DNA of 64,000 nucleotides from Paenibacillus tundrae (GTDB taxonomy: Bacteria > Bacillota > Bacilli > Paenibacillales > Paenibacillaceae), in assembly GCF_036884255.1 (NCBI RefSeq), contig NZ_CP145605.1, positions 2,480,001-2,544,000 on the forward strand. Reading direction: 5' to 3'. The position numbers were made by a program, and so were the translations under genes. Below are positions 28,390-38,157 of this stretch, one piece after another (position 1 is the stretch's first letter; every line of letters begins with the position of its first letter). The notes beneath the pieces were generated by a model. The model was not told where the DNA came from and made no database searches. It saw nothing but the letters and a program-made list of their open reading frames with translations.

Positions 28390-29367
28390 ATGCACACTTA
28401 TGAACAGGCGCTTCAAAGTGGAAAGAAATTTCTACTGGAGCATGATGATTACCTGGTCGTGTCGCATGTACAGCCGGACGGTGACGCAGTCAGCTCGACG
28501 GTAACGGTGGGCTGGCTGCTGTCATGTCTGGGCAAGACATTCACGATGATTAATGAAGGTGAAATCCCCGGGCGTATGCGCTTCTTATGGGGAGCAGATG
28601 ACATCGTGAACATGACCGAACAACCACCAGCGCGAAAATTTAAAGCAGTCATTTGTGTGGACTGTGCTGATTTTGCACGAGTAGGCTTGACTCGTCATTA
28701 TTTTGAAGAGGATGCAGTCATCTTAAATATTGATCATCATCCAACCAATAATGCATACGGAACTGTGAACATTATTAAATCAGATGCTGCAGCAACGGCA
28801 GAGATTTTGTTTGATTTGGTAAGTCTGTTTCCAGTGACGTTGAATAAAGATGCAGCGACAGCCATTTATACGGGGTTATTAACCGATACAGGTGGTTTTC
28901 GTTATGCCAACACAAGTCCAAATGTAATGACAACAGCTTCGAAGTTGCTTGAACATGGTGTGGACGGTCCATACCTAGCTCAGACATTACTAGAGCAAGT
29001 TACTCTTCCTCAAGTTCGTATTTTGAATCAGGCACTGAATAGCCTGCAAATGACGGATGATGGCAAGATTGCTTGGGTTATTATCACGCCTGAAGATATG
29101 ATTACTTGTGGTGCGGCAAATGAAGATCTTGAAGGTATTGTGAACTACCCGCGTAATATTCAAGGGGTAGAAGTAGGGATCTTTTTCAAAGTTATTAATG
29201 ATTCGGCCGTAAAAGTATCGCTTCGCTCTGCAGGTAAGGTCGATGTAGCTGAACTTGCACAAACATTTGGTGGGGGTGGCCATGTACTTGCTGCAGGCTG
29301 CCGACTGGAAGGTACGCTGGAAGACATCGTAGCTAAGGTACTGAAGCAGGTGAATGCACAATGGTAA
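28390..29367 (+). CDS. nrnA: DHH-family bifunctional oligoribonuclease/PAP phosphatase (NrnA)
   Basis: 325 residues. The DHH phosphoesterase domain shows VSHVQPDGDAVSS, CVDCADFARVG and the signature NIDHHPTN. The C-terminal DHHA1 domain has TFGGGGHVLAAGC. Such enzymes degrade short RNA oligonucleotides and pAp. ATG at 28390 follows GAGGAGACGGC; longer in-frame extensions overlap rbfA. Insertion between rbfA and truB is common in Firmicutes and couples RNA decay to ribosome maturation genes by position. Confidence 0.95.
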   Translation: MHTYEQALQSGKKFLLEHDDYLVVSHVQPDGDAVSSTVTVGWLLSCLGKTFTMINEGEIPGRMRFLWGADDIVNMTEQPPARKFKAVICVDCADFARVGLTRHYFEEDAVILNIDHHPTNNAYGTVNIIKSDAAATAEILFDLVSLFPVTLNKDAATAIYTGLLTDTGGFRYANTSPNVMTTASKLLEHGVDGPYLAQTLLEQVTLPQVRILNQALNSLQMTDDGKIAWVIITPEDMITCGAANEDLEGIVNYPRNIQGVEVGIFFKVINDSAVKVSLRSAGKVDVAELAQTFGGGGHVLAAGCRLEGTLEDIVAKVLKQVNAQW

Positions 29368-30284
29368 AATCGTTTGAAGGAATACTAGCGGTATATAAAC
29401 CAGCAGGTTACACTTCACATGATGTCGTTGCCAAACTGCGTCGTATTCTGAAAATGAAGCGTATCGGACATACTGGAACATTAGATCCACAGGTTACGGG
29501 GGTTCTTCCGCTTTGTCTTGGACGTGCAACACGGGTGGTTGAGTATATGCAGGAACTGCCTAAGGAGTATGTGGCTACACTACGTCTTGGTCTCTCGACA
29601 GATACAGAGGACATGACAGGTGAAGTCATTGAGCGTTCGGAAGAAGCTGTCAACGTGACGGAGGAGCAGGTACGTCTGGCGCTAGAGAAGTTTCAGGGTA
29701 CGATCTCTCAGGTTCCACCGATGTATTCAGCCCTCAAAGTGGATGGCAAACGTTTATATGAACTGGCACGTGAAGGAAAAACTGTCGAACGCAAAAGTCG
29801 CGAAGTGACGATCTATGAGCTTGAATTCACCGGGATTGAGACTCATGGAGACACAACGGATATCTCATTCCGTGCTTTGTGTTCTAAAGGTACGTATATT
29901 CGAACGTTATGTGTGGATATTGGGCGTGAGCTAGGTTATCCTTCCACGATGGTACAGCTCGAACGCACCATGTCGGCAGGGATTCCCGCAGATCGTTGTT
30001 TGACAATTGAAGAGATTGAGCAACGCATGGCAGAGAATACAATAACCGAAGCATTCATACCAGTAGACGAAGCAATTGACTTTATACCGTCACACACGGT
30101 TAATGATGAACTAGCCAAAGGAGCTCTTCAGGGTCAGAAGTTGTCTGCGCGTTTGTTAGAGCCACCTGTAGAACAACCTGGCCTTCTGCGGTTATACACC
30201 CAGGACGGGACGTTCCTGGGCATTTTTGAACGAGACGAACTTAAAGCTACAGTCAGAGCAGTCAAGGTGTTTTTACCAGAGTAA
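29361..30284 (+). CDS. truB: tRNA pseudouridine-55 synthase
   Basis: 307 residues. Catalytic Asp42 lies in GHTGTLDPQVTGVLP; KPAGYTSHDVV, PMYSALKVDGKRLYELAREG and GTYIRTLC are family signatures, and a C-terminal PUA-like region follows. It makes pseudouridine 55 in the T-loop of tRNAs. It overlaps nrnA by 7 bases, and ribF follows after about 67 bases. Confidence 0.98.
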   Translation: MVKSFEGILAVYKPAGYTSHDVVAKLRRILKMKRIGHTGTLDPQVTGVLPLCLGRATRVVEYMQELPKEYVATLRLGLSTDTEDMTGEVIERSEEAVNVTEEQVRLALEKFQGTISQVPPMYSALKVDGKRLYELAREGKTVERKSREVTIYELEFTGIETHGDTTDISFRALCSKGTYIRTLCVDIGRELGYPSTMVQLERTMSAGIPADRCLTIEEIEQRMAENTITEAFIPVDEAIDFIPSHTVNDELAKGALQGQKLSARLLEPPVEQPGLLRLYTQDGTFLGIFERDELKATVRAVKVFLPE

Positions 30285-30351
30285 AGGATCTTGAGTTTAG
30301 ACTGTGTAGATGATAAGCTCTGTCTATCAAGTGAAATGCAGGTGAATGATT

Positions 30352-31290
30352 GTGAAAACCGTAATGCTAACATATCCGCAGACATTGACTTCCGATGAGC
30401 TGCATACACAGCCCCAAGTGCTAGCTATTGGTCAATTTGACGGATTGCATCTCGGACATGCAAGCGTCATTTTGTCAGCTGTCCGCATTGCGCGTGAAAC
30501 TGGTGTGCAAGCGGCGGTAATGACCTTTCATCCTCATCCGAAGGAAGTTATGCGCAAAGGCGATTACGAAGGATATCTGACTCCACTGCAAGACAAAGAA
30601 GAGATCCTGGCGGGGCTTGGCGTAGACATACTATATGTTGTTGAATTTAACGACGAGTTCTCGAAATTGACTCCGGAGCAATTCGCTCGCGATCTGTTGT
30701 TGCCACTTCAGACGCGTACGGCTGTTGTTGGTTTTGATTTCCGATTTGGACATCAAGGAGCAGGCGACGAACAACTGCTTCGGTCGTTAGGTGGTAACGA
30801 CATGACGGTTGAGACGGTACCTCCGTTCTTGTTAAACGGGGAGAAGGTAAGCAGTTCCCTCATCCGAGGTTTGCTCAAACGTGGGCAGATGGATGAAGCT
30901 AGTCAGTGGCTGGGTCGACCTTACAGTATCCGAGGAACCGTGGTTCATGGGGAAAAGCGTGGTCGTACCATTGGTTTCCCGACGGCTAACCTTGAACTGT
31001 TGGATCGTTATGTGATTCCAGCCAAAGGTGTATATGCAGTTCGGGTGCAATATGGAGAACAGATGCTACGTGGAGTTATGAATTTAGGTGTGAAGCCGAC
31101 TTTCCACGAAAGTGGGATGAAACCTACGTTTGAAGTGCATCTGCTTGATTTTGAAGGGCAGTTGTATGATCAGGAACTGAAGGTAGAACTTGTTCACTAT
31201 ATCCGTGAAGAGCGTAAATTTGCTTCAATTGATGCATTGATCAGCCAGATCCGTGAGGATGCATTGACGGCTGCTCGTTTGTTATCCTAA
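30352..31290 (+). CDS. ribF: Bifunctional riboflavin kinase/FAD synthetase
   Basis: About 312 residues. The N-terminal FAD synthetase nucleotidyltransferase shows AIGQFDGLHLGHASVI and SSSLIRGLL. The C-terminal riboflavin kinase shows GRTIGFPTANLELLDRYVIPAKGVYAV. It makes FMN and FAD. GTG at 30352 is preferred because AGGTGA lies about 6 bases before it; the ATG at 30346 nearly abuts that site. It is the last gene before the separately promoted rpsO. Confidence 0.96.
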   Translation: MKTVMLTYPQTLTSDELHTQPQVLAIGQFDGLHLGHASVILSAVRIARETGVQAAVMTFHPHPKEVMRKGDYEGYLTPLQDKEEILAGLGVDILYVVEFNDEFSKLTPEQFARDLLLPLQTRTAVVGFDFRFGHQGAGDEQLLRSLGGNDMTVETVPPFLLNGEKVSSSLIRGLLKRGQMDEASQWLGRPYSIRGTVVHGEKRGRTIGFPTANLELLDRYVIPAKGVYAVRVQYGEQMLRGVMNLGVKPTFHESGMKPTFEVHLLDFEGQLYDQELKVELVHYIREERKFASIDALISQIREDALTAARLLS

Positions 31291-31318
31291 AAAAATGAAA
31301 CAAAATGTAGGTTGAGAT

Positions 31319-31347
31319 TTACTTTAGCCTACGAACTATGATACAAT
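31319..31347 (+). promoter_or_regulatory. Sigma-A promoter of rpsO
   Basis: TTACTT at 31319-31324, 17-base spacer and TACAAT at 31342-31347, with a TG one base before the -10 (extended -10). The -35 is weak. Confidence 0.6.
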
Positions 31348-31354
31348 GTACTAC

Positions 31355-31449
31355 GTTGTCGATTGAGACAACAAATAACCTTAGCTTGGTTGCATGCTCT
31401 CACCGGCGGTTACGAGGCTAATGGCGATTATATGAAGGAGGTGAATAGG
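31355..31449 (+). promoter_or_regulatory. rpsO leader, probable S15 autoregulatory region
   Basis: GTTGTC (31355-31360) and GACAAC (31367-31372) form a hairpin at the start of the predicted transcript. About 77 bases of further GC-richer leader precede the start codon. S15 proteins repress their own mRNAs through leader structures in several bacteria, so this is a likely S15-responsive leader; that is inference. Confidence 0.5.
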
Positions 31450-31719
31450 ATGGCATTGACTCAAGAACGTAAACAACAACTGATCGACGAGCACAAAACT
31501 CACGAGTCCGATACAGGATCTCCAGAGGTGCAAGTTGCTATCCTTACGGAAAACATCAGAAGTTTGACAGACCACTTGCGTACGCATAAGAAAGACCACC
31601 ACTCACGTCGTGGACTTTTGAAAATGGTAGGTCAACGTCGTAAGCTTTTGGCTTACGTGAAAAACAAAGATGTTAAACGTTACAGCGCATTGATCGAGAA
31701 ACTCGGATTGCGTCGTTAA
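31450..31719 (+). CDS. rpsO: 30S ribosomal protein uS15
   Basis: 89 residues, the universal S15 length, with [16 protein letters not shown] and [21 protein letters not shown]. It binds the central domain of 16S rRNA early in assembly. ATG at 31450 is preceded by GAAGGAGGTGAA; the in-frame start at 31363 is in the leader. It has its own promoter and terminator. Confidence 0.99.
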   Translation: MALTQERKQQLIDEHKTHESDTGSPEVQVAILTENIRSLTDHLRTHKKDHHSRRGLLKMVGQRRKLLAYVKNKDVKRYSALIEKLGLRR

Positions 31720-31741
31720 TTATCGTACATGTTTTCAAAAC

Positions 31742-31808
31742 CAACCTGGCTGTTATCCGCCTTCCTTTTGTCTAAAAGGACAAGCGGAACCTACAGCCGG
31801 GTTGTTTT
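31742..31808 (+). terminator. Terminator after rpsO
   Basis: CAACCTGGCTGT (31742-31753) pairs with ACAGCCGGGTTG (31793-31804), with an inner TCCGC/GCGGA stem, and is followed by TTTT. Confidence 0.85.
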
Positions 31809-31843
31809 GTAGATGAACATGTTGCCATATATTTGTAGATGGG

Positions 31844-31869
31844 AGCTCCGCAAGGGGCTTTTGTTTTGC
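31844..31869 (+). terminator. Small GCAA-loop terminator before pnp
   Basis: AGCTCC (31844-31849), loop GCAA, GGGGCT (31854-31859), then TTTTGTTTT. It may act as an attenuator for pnp, whose mRNA is often processed in the leader. Confidence 0.7.
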
Positions 31870-31995
31870 TAGAGGGCTTGTTGTCCTCTTAATGAAATGT
31901 TGAAACCTGCCGATGCTAATGAATGTTGGACAAGCAGGAAATACTGTGAAGATGCAGAATCCATTGTGTTAGGAACGATTAAAAGGAGGGATTTC

Positions 31996-34098
31996 ATGGA
32001 AAAGCGTGTTGAAATGCAACTTGGTGGAAGAACGCTTGTGCTTGAAACAGGTCGTTTGGCTAAACAAGCTAACGCTGCGGTTAAGGTGACGTACGGAGAT
32101 ACCGTTGTATTGTGTACCGTTACAGCATCCAGCGAACCAAAAGATTTAGACTTTTTCCCATTGACGGTTAACTATGAAGAGAGATTGTACGCTGTAGGAA
32201 AGATTCCTGGGGGATTCATCAAACGTGAAGGCAGACCGAGCGAAAAGGCGATCCTTGCCAGCCGTCTGACTGACCGTCCGATTCGTCCGTTGTTCCCAGA
32301 AGGCTTCCGTAATGATGTTCAAGTTCTCAACATCGTTATGAGTGTTGATCAAGACTGTGAACCACAAATTGCTGCGATGATCGGTACGTCGGCTGCATTG
32401 AGCATTTCTGATGTTCCATTCAGCGGGCCAATCGGTGGTGTGAAAGTGGGACGAATTAATGGTGAATTCATCATTAACCCAACAATTGCACAGCTTGAAG
32501 TAAGTGAGATCGAGCTTGTGGTAGCTGGAACGAAAGATGCCATTATGATGGTTGAAGCTGAAGCTAACGAAGTGCCAGAAGAAATCATGCTGGAAGCAAT
32601 CATGTTTGGTCACGATGAGATCAAAAACATTGTTGCTGTGATTGAACAACTGGTAGAAGTAGCTGGCAAAGAAAAAATGGCTGTGAAACTGCATGCAGTT
32701 AACGCTGATGTAAATAGCGCTGTTCGTGAATTTGCGAGTGCACGTCTCGTTGAAGCAGTTAAAATTGCGGAAAAACATGCTCGTCAGGATGCAATTGATG
32801 TAGTGAATGACGAAACGGTTGCTCACTTCGAAGAGAAATATATCGAAACACCTGAACTGCTCAAAGATGTAAAAGAAGTGCTTCACGATATTGTAAAAGA
32901 AGAAGTACGTCGCCTCATTACACATGATAAGGTTCGTCCGGATGGTCGTGGCCTGGCTGAGATTCGTCCAATTGAATGTGACACATCCCTGTTGCCACGT
33001 ACGCATGGCTCTGGTCTGTTTACGCGTGGTCAAACACAAGCCCTTAGCATTTGTACGCTTGGTGCGTTAGGTGATGTTCAGATCTTGGATGGTATCAGTC
33101 TGGAAGAAACCAAACGTTTCATGCACCACTACAACTTCCCACCGTTCAGCGTAGGTGAAGCTCGTCCATTGCGTGCGCCTGGTCGTCGTGAAATCGGACA
33201 TGGTGCATTAGGTGAACGTGCCTTGGCGAAAGTGATTCCTTCCGAAACAGATTTCCCATACACCATTCGTCTTGTATCTGAAGTACTTGAATCCAACGGT
33301 TCCACTTCACAAGCAAGTATCTGTGCGAGCACGCTCGCAATGATGGATGCTGGTGTACCAATTAAAGCTCCAGTAGCCGGTGTTGCTATGGGTCTGATCA
33401 AAGACGGCGATCATGTTTCAATCTTGAGCGATATTCAAGGTATGGAAGATCACCTGGGCGATATGGACTTTAAAGTTGCTGGAACACCTGAAGGTGTAAC
33501 TGCAATTCAAATGGACATCAAAATTGATGGTATTGATCGTCAAATTTTGTCTGAAGCATTGGCTCAAGCCAAAGAAGGTCGTATGCACATCTTGGGCAAA
33601 ATGACTGAGGTAATGAAAACTCCACGTGAGCAATTGTCACAATATGCTCCTAAAATCACGACGATGCACATTAACCCGGACAAAATCCGTGATGTTATCG
33701 GTGCAGGTGGTAAAATTATCAATAAAATCATCGAGGAAACCGGTGTTAAAATTGATATTGAACAAGACGGACGTGTCTTTATCGCTTCCTCTAATCAGGA
33801 AATGAACGATAAAGCAAAAGCAATCATCGAAGGGATCGTGCGTGAAGTACTGGTTGGCGAAATTTATGTCGGCAAAGTAAAACGTGTAGAAAAATTCGGT
33901 GCATTTGTTGAAGTTCTTCCGAATAAAGAAGGTCTGGTACACATCTCACAATTGTCCACAGAACGTGTTGCCAAAGTGGAAGATGTTGTAGCTATTGGTG
34001 ATTCCATTACGGTTAAAGTAACGGAAATTGACCCACAAGGTCGCATCAACCTTTCACGTAAAGCTGTATTGACGGCAGAAGCTCCGGCTCAGTCTTAA
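31996..34098 (+). CDS. pnp: Polynucleotide phosphorylase
   Basis: 700 residues. Two RNase PH-like domains ([35 protein letters not shown]) flank a helical domain. A KH domain follows ([20 protein letters not shown] near 560), then a C-terminal S1 domain ([30 protein letters not shown]). It degrades RNA phosphorolytically in the degradosome-like network with RNase Y and RNase J, both also encoded in this window. ATG at 31996 follows AAAAGGAGGG; a start at 31897 is rejected. Confidence 0.99.
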   Translation: MEKRVEMQLGGRTLVLETGRLAKQANAAVKVTYGDTVVLCTVTASSEPKDLDFFPLTVNYEERLYAVGKIPGGFIKREGRPSEKAILASRLTDRPIRPLFPEGFRNDVQVLNIVMSVDQDCEPQIAAMIGTSAALSISDVPFSGPIGGVKVGRINGEFIINPTIAQLEVSEIELVVAGTKDAIMMVEAEANEVPEEIMLEAIMFGHDEIKNIVAVIEQLVEVAGKEKMAVKLHAVNADVNSAVREFASARLVEAVKIAEKHARQDAIDVVNDETVAHFEEKYIETPELLKDVKEVLHDIVKEEVRRLITHDKVRPDGRGLAEIRPIECDTSLLPRTHGSGLFTRGQTQALSICTLGALGDVQILDGISLEETKRFMHHYNFPPFSVGEARPLRAPGRREIGHGALGERALAKVIPSETDFPYTIRLVSEVLESNGSTSQASICASTLAMMDAGVPIKAPVAGVAMGLIKDGDHVSILSDIQGMEDHLGDMDFKVAGTPEGVTAIQMDIKIDGIDRQILSEALAQAKEGRMHILGKMTEVMKTPREQLSQYAPKITTMHINPDKIRDVIGAGGKIINKIIEETGVKIDIEQDGRVFIASSNQEMNDKAKAIIEGIVREVLVGEIYVGKVKRVEKFGAFVEVLPNKEGLVHISQLSTERVAKVEDVVAIGDSITVKVTEIDPQGRINLSRKAVLTAEAPAQS

Positions 34099-34133
34099 GT
34101 TCACAGCTGAAGATACAAAGGTTCATTGAATCA

Positions 34134-34167
34134 AGAGACAGAAGGTTGTATTTCTGGCTCTTTTTTT
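34134..34167 (+). terminator. Terminator after pnp
   Basis: AGAGACAGAA (34134-34143) pairs with TTCTGGCTCT (34152-34161) with one mismatch and is followed by seven Ts. Confidence 0.85.
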
Positions 34168-34291
34168 AACGCCCAAAATAACTTTCATCCACGAAAAGCT
34201 GCAAGAAAAGCGATAGCAGGCAGTGTGTTTTATTCATATTCTTGCCCTTGTCCTCATATGATGGGGACAAAGACGGCGGGAGGATGGAGCT

Positions 34292-35287
34292 GTGAGAAAA
34301 AAGTCTAAAAAGCTGGCTGCAGTTCTGGCGGGTATAATCACGGTTATATTGGTCGGACAAGTAGGCAGTGTTCGTACATACATCACGGAGATCCGTGATG
34401 GACCGGGAACTCAAAATGCATTTGACATGTTCAAAGAGGCTACGGGTGAAGATGCTTTGTTAACAGCTATTCGGGAAAAAGCGGCTGAAACCAAAATTGC
34501 TCCAATGAATGCCAGAGTAGATCGGGTATGGAAAGCAATTCCCGGATATAATGGAACAGAGATTGACGTGGAGGCTACATATCGAAAGGCGCTTGGGGGA
34601 AACCTGAATACCAAAATTTCGTATGTTTATCGGCAAACGGAACCGGAGATTGGCCTTGAGGATCTAGGGGCACATCCGATATACCGCGGTAACCCAGAGA
34701 AGCCTATGGTATCTTTTATGATCAATGTAGCTTGGGGGAATGAATATATTGTCCCGATGCTCGATACACTCGATGCAGAGCAGGTCAAAGCGACTTTTTT
34801 CTTGGATGGTAGTTGGTTAAGCAAAAATGCGGAACTTGCAAAAGAGATTCAAAAACGTGGACATGAGTTATCAAACCATGCATATTCCCACCCCAATATG
34901 AGTCGATTAAGTGCAGAACGGGCAAGGCTGGAGATTAGTAAGACTCAGGATTTACTGCAAAAGACGTTGGGGGTAGAAAATCGTTGGTTTGCACCTCCAT
35001 CTGGAGACTTTAATCAAAAAACGGTAGATATTGCTTCCAGCATGGGTTTACAGACGGTGTTATGGACACTGGATACCGTGGACTGGCGTAAACCAAGCTC
35101 AGCGTCGGTTGTAGCCAAAATTGCCAAAAACGTGGATGCTGGAACCTTAATCCTAATGCACCCAACGGCTGCTTCCTCAGGTGCGTTAAAAGGCATGATT
35201 GATTCTATTCGAGCCAAAGGACTTATCTTAGGTACCGTCACGGAAACCTTGTCTTCGGAGCGAGTGAAGGCTAAGCCGGTTGAGTGA
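34292..35287 (+). CDS. YlxY-type polysaccharide deacetylase family protein
   Basis: 331 residues. An N-terminal signal or anchor (KLAAVLAGIITVILVGQVG) precedes a stalk and a C-terminal NodB homology domain from about 145. The usual first motif T(F/Y)DDG is replaced by NVAWGNE, so the catalytic and metal-binding Asp pair is absent. The HSxxH motif appears as NHAYSHPNM, and ILMHPT is near the end. It may bind or act on wall glycans without classical deacetylase chemistry. The GTG start follows GGGAGGATGGAG. The position between pnp and an M16 peptidase is that of B. subtilis ylxY. Confidence 0.9.
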   Translation: MRKKSKKLAAVLAGIITVILVGQVGSVRTYITEIRDGPGTQNAFDMFKEATGEDALLTAIREKAAETKIAPMNARVDRVWKAIPGYNGTEIDVEATYRKALGGNLNTKISYVYRQTEPEIGLEDLGAHPIYRGNPEKPMVSFMINVAWGNEYIVPMLDTLDAEQVKATFFLDGSWLSKNAELAKEIQKRGHELSNHAYSHPNMSRLSAERARLEISKTQDLLQKTLGVENRWFAPPSGDFNQKTVDIASSMGLQTVLWTLDTVDWRKPSSASVVAKIAKNVDAGTLILMHPTAASSGALKGMIDSIRAKGLILGTVTETLSSERVKAKPVE

Positions 35288-35389
35288 ACGATGTTTTTTT
35301 GTTAATATCAAACAGTTGGAACCAAATGTCGATTTCAATTTTAGTTTTATTGAGATCAGCACAATTATAGAGATGTAGGAGGGCCAACC

Positions 35390-36673
35390 GTGAAAAAAAT
35401 TCAGCTGGGCAATGGCCTCAGAGTTGTCATGGAACAGATCCCGACCTGTCGTTCCGTGTCTTTCGGTATATGGGTCAAAACAGGTTCGCGTAACGAACAG
35501 CTTGCAAGCAACGGGGTTTCTCATTTTATTGAGCACATGTTGTTCAAGGGAACCGATCGTTATGATGCAAAAGCGATTGCGGAACAATTTGATGCTATTG
35601 GTGGTAATGTTAATGCCTTTACTTCCAAAGAATACACTTGTTATTATGCAAAAGTATTGGACGAACATCTGCCGATTGCAGTAGACGTATTGTCTGATAT
35701 GTTTTTCCGATCCAAAATGGATGAGGGTGAACTAAGTAAAGAAAAGAATGTCATCCTTGAAGAAATATCGATGTACGAGGATACACCAGATGATATGGTG
35801 CATGATCTTATGGCACTTGCTGCTTATGGCGAGCATCCGCTGGCTTATCCGATCTTAGGTACGGAAGAACGTCTCAAGACGATGGATTCGAGCCATCTGC
35901 GTGCATATATGAAAGAGCACTATACCATCGAAAATACCGTCATTAGTATTGCTGGTAATATTGATGACAGTGTCATTGAATTAATGGAAAAGCATTTTGG
36001 TGAATTCGATGTGAATGGGGTTGCCGAGCAAGTTACGGAGCCTAAGTTCCACAGTGGACAGCTTTTCCACAAGAAGAAAACCGAACAGAATCATATTTGT
36101 ATTTCCTTCCCAGGCTGCAAAATTGGTGATCCGCTTCAATTCGCTATGGTTGTGTTGAACAACGCCATTGGTGGGGGAATGAGTTCTCGACTATTCCAGG
36201 AAATTCGGGAGAAACGTGGTTTGGCCTATTCAGTCTATTCCTATCATAGCTCTCATGCGGATAGCGGACTCTTTACAATCTATGCAGGTACTGCACCGAA
36301 ACAGACGAAGGAAGTATTGGATCTGACAAAAGAGGTGCTTAATGATCTGGCAGTTCATGGTTTGTCCGAAGATGAACTACGCAAAGGAAAAGAGCAGCTC
36401 AAAGGAAGTCTGATTCTCAGTTTGGAGAGCACGGGCAGTCGTATGAACCGTCTTGGTAAAAACGAGCTTATGCTGGGCAGACACCATACGTTAGATGAAA
36501 TGATTGCCAAAATTGAACAAGTAACCATGGACGATATCGATGCTGTACTAGACCTGATGTTCGCTGAGCCTTTTGCTCTCGCGATGGTTGGGGCTTCGGA
36601 TCGATCGATTGCCGGACTCAGAAGGGATGATTTTGTTGCATTACGTTCAAATTCAAAAGCTACCGGGCAATGA
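35390..36673 (+). CDS. M16-family zinc metallopeptidase (MlpA/YmxG type)
   Basis: 427 residues. Zinc motif HFIEH at residues 45-49 (inverted HxxEH) and the downstream Glu in EEISMYEDTPDDMVHD are both present, so it should be active. The second M16 half includes GGGMSSRLFQEIREKRGLAYSVYS. It corresponds by position to B. subtilis mlpA. The GTG start has AGGAGGG upstream. The 3' end overlaps the next gene, dut, by about 40 bases. Confidence 0.94.
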   Translation: MKKIQLGNGLRVVMEQIPTCRSVSFGIWVKTGSRNEQLASNGVSHFIEHMLFKGTDRYDAKAIAEQFDAIGGNVNAFTSKEYTCYYAKVLDEHLPIAVDVLSDMFFRSKMDEGELSKEKNVILEEISMYEDTPDDMVHDLMALAAYGEHPLAYPILGTEERLKTMDSSHLRAYMKEHYTIENTVISIAGNIDDSVIELMEKHFGEFDVNGVAEQVTEPKFHSGQLFHKKKTEQNHICISFPGCKIGDPLQFAMVVLNNAIGGGMSSRLFQEIREKRGLAYSVYSYHSSHADSGLFTIYAGTAPKQTKEVLDLTKEVLNDLAVHGLSEDELRKGKEQLKGSLILSLESTGSRMNRLGKNELMLGRHHTLDEMIAKIEQVTMDDIDAVLDLMFAEPFALAMVGASDRSIAGLRRDDFVALRSNSKATGQ

Positions 36674-37079
36674 AGATATTAAGCTGCCACAAAAAATGTC
36701 GGAGCTTGCTTCCGGTTTTGATGTAGTAGCCGCATTACAGGAAGAAGTTACATTGCAACCAGGTCAACGTACACTTATTCCAACAGGTCTCGCAATGGCT
36801 ATGCCGGCAGGACTTGAAGCACAGATCCGTCCACGTAGTGGACTTGCATTCAAACACGGGATTACGTGTCTGAACACACCTGGCACCATTGATGCCGACT
36901 ATCGTGGAGAAGTAAAGGTGTTGCTCATTAATCTTGGGCAAGAGCCATTTACTATTGTACGTGGTGAGCGGATTGCTCAAATCGTTTTCCAAACCGTACC
37001 TGCAGTGGAGTTATCTGAAGTAAGTGAGCTTTCGGAAACGATTCGTGGAGAAGGCGGATTCGGCCATACAGGAAAATAA
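36633..37079 (+). CDS. dut: dUTP diphosphatase
   Basis: About 148 residues of the trimeric dUTPase family: SGFDVVAA, RPRSGLAFKHGITCLNTPGTIDADYRGEV and the C-terminal P-loop-like GEGGFGHTG are present. It removes dUTP and supplies dUMP. The start is uncertain. I favour TTG at 36633 behind AGAAGGG, giving MLHYVQIQKLPG; ATG at 36627 is possible. It overlaps the M16 gene in another frame. B. subtilis has ymxH at this locus instead. Confidence 0.94.
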   Translation: MLHYVQIQKLPGNEDIKLPQKMSELASGFDVVAALQEEVTLQPGQRTLIPTGLAMAMPAGLEAQIRPRSGLAFKHGITCLNTPGTIDADYRGEVKVLLINLGQEPFTIVRGERIAQIVFQTVPAVELSEVSELSETIRGEGGFGHTGK

Positions 37080-37149
37080 ATGAAGTACATATGAATTCTT
37101 GGTGGAGTCGATCGCGATGACCAGGTATGCGCATATGAACGGATAAGGA

Positions 37150-37185
37150 AGAGTCATCCCGAGATAGTGGGATGGCTCTTTTTTT
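37150..37185 (+). terminator. Terminator after dut
   Basis: AGAGTCATCCC (37150-37160) pairs with GGGATGGCTCT (37169-37179) and is followed by seven Ts. It separates vegetative dut from the sporulation operon. Confidence 0.9.
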
Positions 37186-37196
37186 AATGTGTTTTC

Positions 37197-37224
37197 ACCC
37201 CTATGTAGGCAACTGCATACGATA
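37197..37224 (+). promoter_or_regulatory. Sigma-K-like promoter for dpaAB
   Basis: ACC at 37197-37199, 16-base gap, and CATACGATA at 37216-37224 fit the sigma-K pattern AC-N16/17-CATAnnnTA. The spoVF (dpaAB) operon is known to be sigma-K dependent in B. subtilis, which supports the call. Confidence 0.7.
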
Positions 37225-37257
37225 AGGCATACGTGTGGTGAAAGGAGTGACGTCCCG

Positions 37258-38157
37258 ATGCTGACCGGTGTCCGGATAGTAGTCCTGGGCGGAGATGCGC
37301 GGCAGCTTGAAGTCATTCAAAAGTGCGCAGAGTTGGATGCTACGGTAACCGTGGTTGGATTCGACAGGCTGGAGTGCTCTATTCCGGGAATTGAACTTCA
37401 GGAATTGGATGATGAAGTATTCGCTTCTGCAGATGTATTGGTTCTACCCGTCGTAGGTTGTGATGACCAGGGTAAAGTGAATACATCATTCAGTGAGTCG
37501 CCGATTTTTCTAAAAAAGGAGCATGTTGCGGCATTGCCGGAGCATTGCATTGTCTTTACAGGCATGGCTAAACCATTCTTACGTAATCTGTGTCAAGAGA
37601 ATGGACTGCGATTAATTGAAGTGTTAAATCGTGATGATATTGCGCTCTATAACTCTATTCCGACAGCAGAGGGCGCTATCGCTATGGCGATTCGCGAGAC
37701 GGACTTCACGATCCACGGATCGGAATGTATTGTGCTTGGTTTAGGTCGTACGGGATTCACAATGGCCAAAACACTGCAGGGACTTGGAGCAAATGTGCGG
37801 GTTGGAATCAGGCGTGAAGAGGATGTTGCTCGCGCGACAATTATGGGCTGGAAGCCTTTTATGACAACGGATTTGGCTGCTCAAACCGGGGAAGTTGACT
37901 TGCTTTTTAATACGATACCGACTATGATAATCACAGCACAAATCCTGTCCAGAATGCCGCAAAAAGCAGTCATTATCGACCTTGCATCTGCCCCTGGTGG
38001 CTGCGATTTTCGGTATGCTGAGAAACGCGGTATGAAGGCGCTACTAGCGCCTGGCCTCCCCGGTATAGTTGCTCCCAAAACGGCTGGCGGTATAATTGCC
38101 GACGCGCTGATCCGTTTGCTTTTGGAAGAACAAAACGCACGGGAGGTTGAACAATGA
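37258..38157 (+). CDS. dpaA: Dipicolinate synthase subunit A
   Basis: 299 residues. It has a Rossmann-type fold with an N-terminal segment VRIVVLGGDARQLEVIQKC and the dinucleotide motif VLGLGRTGFTMAKTLQGLG in the second half. With DpaB it oxidises dihydrodipicolinate to dipicolinic acid in the mother cell, which loads the spore core. ATG at 37258 follows AAAGGAGTG. A sigma-K-like promoter lies just upstream, and it overlaps dpaB by 4 bases. Confidence 0.97.
   Translation: MLTGVRIVVLGGDARQLEVIQKCAELDATVTVVGFDRLECSIPGIELQELDDEVFASADVLVLPVVGCDDQGKVNTSFSESPIFLKKEHVAALPEHCIVFTGMAKPFLRNLCQENGLRLIEVLNRDDIALYNSIPTAEGAIAMAIRETDFTIHGSECIVLGLGRTGFTMAKTLQGLGANVRVGIRREEDVARATIMGWKPFMTTDLAAQTGEVDLLFNTIPTMIITAQILSRMPQKAVIIDLASAPGGCDFRYAEKRGMKALLAPGLPGIVAPKTAGGIIADALIRLLLEEQNAREVEQ

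Noticed and set aside
32146-33039. 297-codon reverse ORF opposite pnp
   Set aside because: Codon-bias shadow of a highly expressed gene; composition is unlike a real protein.
34126-34308. 60-codon ORF between pnp and the deacetylase gene
   Set aside because: Runs through the pnp terminator and lacks a binding site.
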